Positions 35,131 to 40,980 of a stretch of 40,980 nt of DNA are shown piece after piece (positions within the stretch are counted from its first letter, which is position 1; each line of letters starts with the position of its first letter). Origin of the DNA: an uncultured Chlorobiaceae bacterium (lineage in GTDB: Bacteria > Bacteroidota > Chlorobiia > Chlorobiales > Chlorobiaceae). The DNA lies in NCBI GenBank assembly GCA_903942355.1, contig CAJAOR010000108.1, forward strand, positions 1-40,980. The letters are read 5' to 3'. The position numbers were made by a program, and so were the translations under genes. The notes below the pieces were generated by a model that was not told the origin of the DNA, searched no databases, and saw nothing but the letters and a program-made list of their open reading frames with translations.

Positions 35131-35841
35131 ATGCTGACTTTACTGGCCATTTTGGCGGTGAGCTACATCATCGGATCTATTCCTACCAGTCTTGTGGCGG
35201 GAAAGATGCTCAAGGGAATTGATATCCGGAATTTCGGCAGCGGTAATGCTGGCGGAACCAATGCGTTCAGGGTGCTTGGCTGGAAGCCCGGTCTTATTGT
35301 AACCCTGATTGATATTTTCAAGGGTGTCGTTGCCGCAGTCTCTGTTGTTGCTTTTTTCCGCCATCACCCGATTGGCGCTTTTCCGGACATGAATGAGGTT
35401 GCTTTGCGGCTTCTTGCCGGAATGAGTGCGGTTATTGGCCATGTTTTCACGCTCTTTGCCGGTTTCAAGGGTGGCAAGGGGGTCAGTACGGCTGCTGGTA
35501 TGCTTATCGGGATCGCCCCGGTGAGCATGTTGATGGTGGTAGGTATTTTTCTCCTGACGGTCTATGTTTCCCGTCATGTTTCCGTTGCCTCCATGCTTGC
35601 GGCAATCGCTTTTCCGGTGATTATTGCCATCCGCAAATATATTTTTGAGCTTGGCGGCGGTCTCGACTATTATGTCGGGCTTTTCGGCTCGCCACTCTTC
35701 TTTCATGACAGCCTCGACTATCACCTTATGATTTTCGGGCTGATTGTTGCCCTTGCCATTCTCTATACGCACCGGGCCAATATCAGAAGGTTGCTTTCTG
35801 GCACCGAAAGCCGTGTGACGTTCGGAAAAAAGCATTCATGA
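35131..35841 (+). CDS. plsY: Glycerol-3-phosphate acyltransferase PlsY
   Basis: A 236-residue inner-membrane enzyme that acylates glycerol-3-phosphate at position 1 using acyl-phosphate, the first step of phospholipid synthesis in most bacteria. Several hydrophobic helices are visible. The three PlsY motifs are present: [14 protein letters not shown] with [17 protein letters not shown], then [20 protein letters not shown], then the C-terminal [17 protein letters not shown]. Length is above the usual 200, owing to a longer loop around [18 protein letters not shown]. gpsA, which makes its substrate, lies 16 bases downstream, so the pair is a functional unit. Confidence 0.94.
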   Translation: MLTLLAILAVSYIIGSIPTSLVAGKMLKGIDIRNFGSGNAGGTNAFRVLGWKPGLIVTLIDIFKGVVAAVSVVAFFRHHPIGAFPDMNEVALRLLAGMSAVIGHVFTLFAGFKGGKGVSTAAGMLIGIAPVSMLMVVGIFLLTVYVSRHVSVASMLAAIAFPVIIAIRKYIFELGGGLDYYVGLFGSPLFFHDSLDYHLMIFGLIVALAILYTHRANIRRLLSGTESRVTFGKKHS

Positions 35842-35857
35842 GGCACTGATACTACTG

Positions 35858-36859
35858 ATGAATATTGCTGTACTGGGGGCAGGAAGCTGGGGAACCACCC
35901 TTGCTGTGTTGCTTGCTAAAAAAGGGCATATGGTACGTCTTTGGGCGCATCGCCCTGAATTTGCAGCCACGCTTGCCGCCGAACGCGAAAATCACCGCTA
36001 TCTCAAGGGCATCAATTTCCCCCAAAACTTGCAGGTTGCCGTTCACTTGCGTGAGCTGGTCTCCTGGTCGGAGATGATTGTTACTGCTGTTCCCTCCCAG
36101 GCCCTGCGGGAGACGTTGCTCAGCTTCTTTGATCTTCCTTTGAACGGAAAAATTCTGGTCAATGTTGCCAAGGGCATCGAGATCGGAACGGGAAAACGGA
36201 TGTCGGAGGTTCTGCTTGAAGTGCTTCCCGGTGTGCAGCCCTCCCAGGTTGCAGCTCTTTATGGCCCGAGCCATGCCGAAGAGGTATCAAAAGAGCAGCC
36301 CACCACGGTTGTTGCGTCGTCGCCGTTGCTTGCTACGGCCGAAAAGGTGCAGGAGGTTTTCCACACCAATATGTTCCGCGTCTATGTCAATACTGATATT
36401 ATCGGGGTTGAAATAGCCGGTTCAGTCAAGAATATCATCGCTATTGCTGCCGGTATCTCTGACGGTATCGGATTTGGCGATAACGCCAAGGCGGCCATCA
36501 TTACCCGCGGGATGGCTGAAATTTCCAGGCTTTGCATCAAGCTTGGCGGCGATGCGGTCACGATCTCCGGTCTTGCCGGGATTGGCGATCTTGTTGTCAC
36601 CTGCTTAAGTCGCCACAGCCGGAACCGTTATGTCGGAGAGGAGATTGGCCGGGGCCGTTCGCTTGAAGAGGTCATCAGCCAGATGAACATGGTGGCAGAA
36701 GGCGTTCACAGCTCCAAGGCGGTTTTTGAGCTGAGCAGGGCTGTCGGGGTCGATATGCCCATCACGCGAGCCGTCTACGAGATGCTCTTTGAAGCCAAGC
36801 CTGTCCAGCAGGCAATTATGGATCTCATGACACGAGATCCAAAGCAGGAGCGGGATTGA
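35858..36859 (+). CDS. gpsA: NAD(P)-dependent glycerol-3-phosphate dehydrogenase
   Basis: The 333-residue cytosolic enzyme reduces dihydroxyacetone phosphate to sn-glycerol-3-phosphate for phospholipids. [14 protein letters not shown] near the start is the nucleotide-binding motif. [10 protein letters not shown] and the catalytic-lysine region [19 protein letters not shown] are family signatures, and [10 protein letters not shown] and [12 protein letters not shown] follow. It supplies the substrate of PlsY encoded just upstream. The stop codon is five bases from the stop codon of the convergent SixA-like gene, so no separate terminator fits between them. Confidence 0.95.
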   Translation: MNIAVLGAGSWGTTLAVLLAKKGHMVRLWAHRPEFAATLAAERENHRYLKGINFPQNLQVAVHLRELVSWSEMIVTAVPSQALRETLLSFFDLPLNGKILVNVAKGIEIGTGKRMSEVLLEVLPGVQPSQVAALYGPSHAEEVSKEQPTTVVASSPLLATAEKVQEVFHTNMFRVYVNTDIIGVEIAGSVKNIIAIAAGISDGIGFGDNAKAAIITRGMAEISRLCIKLGGDAVTISGLAGIGDLVVTCLSRHSRNRYVGEEIGRGRSLEEVISQMNMVAEGVHSSKAVFELSRAVGVDMPITRAVYEMLFEAKPVQQAIMDLMTRDPKQERD

Positions 36860-36864
36860 ACTTG

Positions 36865-37359
36865 TTACTGATGTTCTTTAGGAGCATCGTACCAGATCAA
36901 TTCTCCGGCATCAGGATTTGCATTCTTCCACGATTCGATATCCAGGTCAATTCTGACCACCCCGCAAGTTGCCAGATTCTCGGTGTAGCTGCCGGCAAGC
37001 AGGTTTGAAAACTCTGTCAGCATCGGGTTGTGCCCGAAAAGCATTGCCGTTGTGCAGTTGTCGGGGATCTGCTGGACAACCTTCAGGAGATTGAGCACTC
37101 CTCCCTCGTATATCTCAATCTGTTGCAGAATCTTCTTCTTCGGGTATCCAAGAATTTCGCAAAAGAGCTCCGCAGTAACGAGAGCCCTGGTTGCGGGACT
37201 TGTAATGACCAGATCCGGGAGTACTCTTTTTTCCTTCAGCAAGGCGGCCATGACGGGGGCGGCTTTCATGCCCCGCTCGTTCAGTGTCCGGTCGAAATCG
37301 CCGGTATGGGCGCTCTTCCAGTCTGATTTGGCGTGACGGACAAGGTAGATGGTTTTCAT
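36865..37359 (-). CDS. SixA-like histidine phosphatase
   Basis: A 164-residue member of the short histidine-phosphatase superfamily. The catalytic phospho-histidine motif is LVRHAKSDWK (His9), and a second histidine lies in AMLFGHNPMLTEF. ITSPATRALVTAELFC is the typical middle motif. E. coli SixA removes phosphate from histidine in phosphotransfer proteins; the substrate here is unknown. The ATG overlaps the stop of the GH3 glycosidase gene (ATGA), which couples their translation, though a functional link is not obvious. Confidence 0.87.
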   Translation of the reverse strand: MKTIYLVRHAKSDWKSAHTGDFDRTLNERGMKAAPVMAALLKEKRVLPDLVITSPATRALVTAELFCEILGYPKKKILQQIEIYEGGVLNLLKVVQQIPDNCTTAMLFGHNPMLTEFSNLLAGSYTENLATCGVVRIDLDIESWKNANPDAGELIWYDAPKEHQ

Positions 37360-38480
37360 GTGCAGGTGAGAAGGTAACGTTTCTTGAGCTCCATGATTCT
37401 GCGATATGAGCGGTCAATGCGCTCCGGGGTAATGATTTTTTTGTCCAACAGCGAATGGATTATTTCCGTTGCTTTTGAGGCAATGGCCGGATCGTAGGTG
37501 GTATTGTTGCCAAAAAGCAGGATATCGACCCCGGCATCAATAGCCTGCCGGATGGCCGTTTCAAGACCGTAACGGTTGGCAATGGCTTTCATCTGCATGT
37601 CATCACTGATAATCACTCCCTTGAAGCCGAGTTTGGTGCGGAGCATTCCGTTCAGGGTTGCCTTTGAAAGCGTGGCCGGGTAGAGGGAATCGAGGTGCCG
37701 ATTGAAGACATGTGCGGTCATGATAGGGTCGCGGTAGCCTGAAGCAATAAGAGCGCGATAAGGTTCCAGCTCTTTTTTCGACCAGGTTGATGTAATGTCG
37801 GTAAAACCAAGATGGGAATCGGCGGTTGAACTGCCGTGACCGGGGAAATGTTTGAGTGTGGGAATAATGCCCTCATCACGATAGGTACTGCAAATAACTT
37901 TCACATTGCTGATCACCACGGCAGGGTCAGCTGAAAAGCTTCTGCCCAACTTGCCGATAACCGGATTGTCAGGATTGACGTTCAAATCAGCGACCGGCGC
38001 AAGGTTGAGGCCGATATGCATGGCTTTCAGCGTTCGGGCACATTGCAGTGCAGCTGCTCTGGTGCTGTCTGCATTGTTGAGCTCTCCAAGATGCTGTGCC
38101 GAGAAGCTGGGAGGAAATCCCCTGGCCGGTTTGAGACGATTGACTTTCCCGCCCTCCTGGTCTATGGCAATAAGGAGCGGTACCCGGGTCATGTTTTGCA
38201 ACTCCAGCGTCAGGAGGGAGAGCTGCTCCGGGCTGCTGATATTCCTTGACGGTGAGTGGGAGGGGACGTCATAATCAAAGAGCACAACTCCGCCTATATG
38301 TCGCTCCCTGATATCCGTCGCAATTTCCGGAGCTTCGGCCACACTGAACCCCCTAAAGCCGATCATGAGCATTTGGCCGATTTTCAGGGAGAGACTGTCG
38401 GGTTTCGTTGCACCGTACCCTTTTACGGAAAAGAGAGAAAGGAGCAATAATGCCGCCAATACCCGCAATTGTTTTTTCAT
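37356..38480 (-). CDS. Exported GH3 glycosidase (NagZ-like beta-N-acetylhexosaminidase)
   Basis: A 374-residue glycoside hydrolase family 3 enzyme. Residues 1-23 look like a cleavable signal peptide (KKQLRVLAALLLLSLFS). AIDQEGGKVNRLKP and the catalytic-loop motif KHFPGHGSS (210-218) with its conserved His are typical of NagZ, as is the nucleophile Asp in VIISDDMQMKAI. It should cut beta-linked N-acetylglucosamine from cell-wall sugars. E. coli NagZ is cytosolic, so export here suggests a periplasmic role as in some Bacteroidetes enzymes. It lies 67 bases downstream of the short clpB-like gene in the same direction. Confidence 0.9.
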   Translation of the reverse strand: MKKQLRVLAALLLLSLFSVKGYGATKPDSLSLKIGQMLMIGFRGFSVAEAPEIATDIRERHIGGVVLFDYDVPSHSPSRNISSPEQLSLLTLELQNMTRVPLLIAIDQEGGKVNRLKPARGFPPSFSAQHLGELNNADSTRAAALQCARTLKAMHIGLNLAPVADLNVNPDNPVIGKLGRSFSADPAVVISNVKVICSTYRDEGIIPTLKHFPGHGSSTADSHLGFTDITSTWSKKELEPYRALIASGYRDPIMTAHVFNRHLDSLYPATLSKATLNGMLRTKLGFKGVIISDDMQMKAIANRYGLETAIRQAIDAGVDILLFGNNTTYDPAIASKATEIIHSLLDKKIITPERIDRSYRRIMELKKRYLLTCT

Positions 38481-38547
38481 AGGTTGTCAGTACCTTCTGC
38501 CAAATTATTTAACAGCTCTTATCCTGCCTGTGGACGAGTGATCGCCA

Positions 38548-39870
38548 TCAGGCTATCGCTTTCATGATTGTCAGTTCATCGCCCGTCATATCGATTGCAA
38601 GCTCTTCCCCCTCCTGAATTTCGCCAGAAAGAATGAGCGCTGAAACACGATTGGTGATTTTACGCTGCATAACCCGTTTCAGTGGCCGGGCCCCGAAGGC
38701 CGGATCAAATCCTGCATTGGCAAACCATTGTATGGCCGCTTCAGAAATGGTCAGGCTGATGCGCTGCCGCAGTGCCGTCGCCTTGATGCGGTCAAACTGG
38801 ATCAGAACAATTTTTTTCAGGTCATCCCTGGTAAGCGGCGTAAAGAGGATAACCTCATCAATGCGGTTGAGAAACTCAGGCTTTACTCTCTGCTTCAGGA
38901 GCTGGAAGAGTTTTTCCTGCAGGCCTGAAAGCATGACGTCGCGGTTCATCCCCTCCATCGTCTCCATTTCAGACTGGATAAGCTGGGCGCCGATATTGCT
39001 CGTCATGATGATGATCGTGTTCTTGAAGTTTACCGTCCGTCCCTTGCTGTCGGTCAGACGGCCGTCATCAAGAATCTGCAGGAGTATGTTGAAGACATCA
39101 GGGTGTGCTTTCTCGATTTCGTCGAGCAGGACAACCGAAAAAGGTTTGCGGCGCACTGCTTCGGTAAGCTGTCCTCCCTCTTCATAGCCGACATAGCCAG
39201 GAGGAGCCCCCACCAGGCGGCTGACGGTATGGGATTCCATGTATTCACTCATGTCGATGCGGATCATGGCATCTTCGTCATCAAAAAGGTAGTCCGCCAA
39301 GGTGCGGGCAAGCTCGGTCTTTCCAACGCCTGTCGGGCCGAGAAAGATAAAGGAGCCGATAGGACGCCTGTCGTCACCCATGCCTGCCCGAGAGCGCTTG
39401 ACCGCTTCACTGACAGCCGTTACAGCCTCTTCCTGCCCGATCACCCGTTTATGCAGCTCATCTTCAATCAAGAGAAGTTTCTGCCGGTCAGATTGCAGCA
39501 TCTTGCTGAGAGGGATGCCGGTCCATTTCGAGACAATATCGGCAATGTCCTCGGCATCGATCTCCTCTTTCATAATCAGATCGCCCGAAGCCTTCTTTTC
39601 TTCAATTTTCAGGCGGTTCTCTTCAAGCTCTCGCTCGATTGCAACAGTTTTTCCATAACGGATCTCGGCAACCTTGCCATAGTCGCCCTGCCGTTCAAAT
39701 TCTTCGGCCTGCACACGGAGCTCCTCAAGCTGCGATTTCAGGCTTCGTGAGGACTGGATCAACTCCTTTTCGCTATCCCATTTTGCCTTGATGACGGTCT
39801 GTTCCTCAATGAGATTAGCAAGCTGTTTTTCTATCTCCTCCAACCGTTGTTTTGTGTCAGCGGTGCTCAT
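38548..39870 (-). CDS. Short ClpB-like AAA+ ATPase (partial M domain plus second ATPase only)
   Basis: A 440-residue protein matching the C-terminal half of ClpB. Residues 1-105 form a coiled coil corresponding to the latter part of the ClpB middle domain. Then come KWTGIP, Walker A GPTGVGKT (178-185), the pore-loop GYVG (225-228) and Walker B SVVLLDE (245-251). [17 protein letters not shown] and the arginine sensor FGARPLKR are also present. All second-ring catalytic motifs are intact. The ClpB N domain and first ATPase domain are absent. Residue 1 corresponds to about E. coli ClpB residue 428. The DNA upstream (39871-39989) shows no remnant of the missing half, so it looks like a real short gene, not a fresh truncation. 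I recall a short second ClpB in other green sulfur bacteria. The ATG at 39870 is preferred over one 12 codons earlier. Confidence 0.88.
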   Translation of the reverse strand: MSTADTKQRLEEIEKQLANLIEEQTVIKAKWDSEKELIQSSRSLKSQLEELRVQAEEFERQGDYGKVAEIRYGKTVAIERELEENRLKIEEKKASGDLIMKEEIDAEDIADIVSKWTGIPLSKMLQSDRQKLLLIEDELHKRVIGQEEAVTAVSEAVKRSRAGMGDDRRPIGSFIFLGPTGVGKTELARTLADYLFDDEDAMIRIDMSEYMESHTVSRLVGAPPGYVGYEEGGQLTEAVRRKPFSVVLLDEIEKAHPDVFNILLQILDDGRLTDSKGRTVNFKNTIIIMTSNIGAQLIQSEMETMEGMNRDVMLSGLQEKLFQLLKQRVKPEFLNRIDEVILFTPLTRDDLKKIVLIQFDRIKATALRQRISLTISEAAIQWFANAGFDPAFGARPLKRVMQRKITNRVSALILSGEIQEGEELAIDMTGDELTIMKAIA

Positions 39871-39989
39871 ACTTTTTCGCGTTTGATTACGGAGTGTGAA
39901 TAACAAATATTGTTGTAAATTTAAAGACTAAAACATTAAAGTCATCATCGACTCTCCTATTATGATTAAAAAAAGTAACGGATTACAAC

Positions 39990-40820
39990 GTGGAAAAGTT
40001 CTCAATTGGTTCACTCTCTGTTCCTGATTGCAACAGTCCCCTTTTTATTGCAGGTCCATGTGTGATTGAAAGTCGGGCAATGGCGATAGAGACGGCTGAA
40101 GAGCTGCAGCGCATCAGTCAGGAAGAGGGCGTTCGTTTTATTTTCAAGGGATCATACCGCAAAGCCAACCGCACCTCTGGGAGCTCCTTTACCGGTATCG
40201 GAGACCTCGAGGCGCTCGAAGTGCTTGCGGAGATTCGCCAGGATTATGATATGCCGGTGATTACCGATGTGCATGAAACAAAGGATGTTACGCTTGCCGC
40301 CCGCTATGTTGACGTGCTGCAGATACCGGCATTTCTCTGCCGTCAGACTGAGCTTCTGGTAGCAGCCGGAGAGAGTGGCCTTGCGGTCAATATCAAGAAA
40401 GGGCAGTTTATGGCTCCTGAAGATATGGTTCTTGCCGCAGCCAAGGTTGTCCAGACCGGTAACGGTCGGGTCATGCTGACCGAAAGGGGCTCAAGTTTCG
40501 GCTATCACAATCTTGTTGTCGATTTCAGGGGGCTTGCCAAAATGGCTGAATCAGGCTATCCTGTTCTCTATGACGCGACGCACAGTCTTCAGCTTCCCGG
40601 AGCGGGCCAGGGGGTTTCCGGCGGAGAACGCCAGTATGTGATGCCTCTTGCGCGGGCCGCGGTTGCCGCCGGTGTGGATGGCCTCTTTTTTGAGATCCAT
40701 CCTGATCCGCCAAAAGCTCTCTCGGATGCCTCCACACAGGTGGCATTGGCGGATTTCAGGATCATGGTCAAACAACTGCTTCATCTTTACCGGTGTGTGC
40801 ATGCTCTTCATTCACTTTAA
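39990..40820 (+). CDS. kdsA: 3-deoxy-8-phosphooctulonate (Kdo-8-P) synthase
   Basis: The 276-residue enzyme joins phosphoenolpyruvate and arabinose-5-phosphate into Kdo-8-phosphate for lipopolysaccharide core. [43 protein letters not shown] and [19 protein letters not shown] are family motifs. Cys24 in GPCVIES occupies the metal-ligand position that is Asn in E. coli, so this is the metal-dependent class. It starts with GTG at 39990. No ATG is available downstream of the in-frame stop, and no clear ribosome site is seen. The gene is divergent from the short clpB-like gene. A kdsC-like gene follows after 38 bases. Confidence 0.94.
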   Translation: MEKFSIGSLSVPDCNSPLFIAGPCVIESRAMAIETAEELQRISQEEGVRFIFKGSYRKANRTSGSSFTGIGDLEALEVLAEIRQDYDMPVITDVHETKDVTLAARYVDVLQIPAFLCRQTELLVAAGESGLAVNIKKGQFMAPEDMVLAAAKVVQTGNGRVMLTERGSSFGYHNLVVDFRGLAKMAESGYPVLYDATHSLQLPGAGQGVSGGERQYVMPLARAAVAAGVDGLFFEIHPDPPKALSDASTQVALADFRIMVKQLLHLYRCVHALHSL

Positions 40821-40858
40821 AATATCATACGCTCTTGGAAGGTTTTCAGTATTTCGGG

Positions 40859-40980
40859 ATGCAGCCTTCGCAAGCTGATCCAACATCAAGAATAGATCTG
40901 GCTCTCAAAGCTGTACGCGCACTTGTTTTTCCGGTTGACGGTGTCCTGAACGGCAGCCGCATTACCTTTGACTGCAACGG
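40859..40980 (+). CDS. KdsC-like HAD protein, partial (runs off window)
   Basis: Only the first 40 codons lie in the window. The N-terminus is a short helix (RIDLALKAVR) leading into the HAD first strand, ALVFPVDGVLNG. Position right after kdsA and similarity to the KdsC start (typically DVDGVLTDG) suggest Kdo-8-phosphate phosphatase. Strikingly, the first Asp of the DxD motif, the catalytic nucleophile, is Pro25 here (codon CCG), while the second Asp (Asp27) remains. If the reading is right the protein cannot work by the usual HAD mechanism. The remainder of the gene is needed before naming it. Confidence 0.75.
   Translation, partial: MQPSQADPTSRIDLALKAVRALVFPVDGVLNGSRITFDCN

Noticed and set aside
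39103-39750. Open frame of 215 codons on the plus strand opposite the short clpB-like gene
   Set aside because: The sense strand has intact AAA+ motifs; the antisense product resembles nothing.
39907-39989. AACAAATATTGTT dyad between the clpB-like gene and kdsA as a heat-shock (CIRCE-type) operator
   Set aside because: The site (near 39901-39915) has only 5-bp AT-rich arms with a 3-base centre, unlike the 9-bp arms of CIRCE; such dyads are expected by chance in AT-rich DNA.

Overview
The window looks like chromosome of a green sulfur bacterium (Chlorobi; Chlorobium/Pelodictyon-like). The basis is the Bacteroidetes/Chlorobi-type fumarate reductase/succinate dehydrogenase flavoprotein, the gene order birA-bioB-bioF-bioG-bioC-bioD-bioA, a short second ClpB of a kind I recall from green sulfur bacteria, and lipopolysaccharide (Kdo) genes that imply a Gram-negative envelope. 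No photosynthesis gene lies in the window, so this assignment is an inference. Most of the window is ordinary housekeeping DNA of about 50% G+C by eye. I see no tRNA, rRNA, CRISPR array, insertion sequence or phage gene.

Layout. 1-2748: flavoprotein and iron-sulfur subunits of succinate dehydrogenase/fumarate reductase. 2749-7333: a structured intergenic region, then a two-component system (soluble multi-PAS histidine kinase and NtrC-type sigma-54 activator) in strikingly AT-rich DNA, then a gene-poor stretch ending in a clear terminator. 7334-12254: CNNM/CorC-type transporter, small lipoprotein, HIT hydrolase, feoA-feoB. 12256-14640 (minus): topoisomerase I. 14869-16596: periplasmic amidase. 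16824-20117: a giant DUF2339 membrane protein made of two tandem copies of a 451-residue unit. 20348-26988: a full biotin operon led by its own repressor/ligase gene birA, with a recognisable BirA operator and candidate promoter just upstream. 27069-30033: acyl-CoA ligase and an unusual methyltransferase. 29966-32494 (minus): prmA-ppx and an NlpC/P60 lipoprotein. 32610-36859: aspartokinase, purM, plsY, gpsA. 36865-39870 (minus): short ClpB-like protein, GH3 glycosidase, SixA-like phosphatase. 39990-end: kdsA and the start of a kdsC-like gene.

How they work together. The bio genes can make biotin from a malonyl-ACP methyl ester through BioC (methylation), BioG (demethylation after elongation) and BioF-BioA-BioD-BioB. 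BirA attaches biotin to carboxylases and probably represses the operon. FeoAB supplies ferrous iron, needed by the Fe-S enzymes here (SdhB, BioB). PlsY and GpsA make lysophosphatidate for membranes. Amidase, GH3 enzyme, NlpC/P60 protein and KdsA/KdsC serve the cell envelope.

Most worth a second look: the exact internal duplication in the DUF2339 protein; a BioB lacking two classical auxiliary-cluster ligands; a KdsC-like protein with Pro in place of the HAD nucleophile Asp; the stand-alone ClpB second-ATPase module; and a composition break inside the histidine kinase gene. I found no clearly novel multi-gene system; these are individual anomalies.
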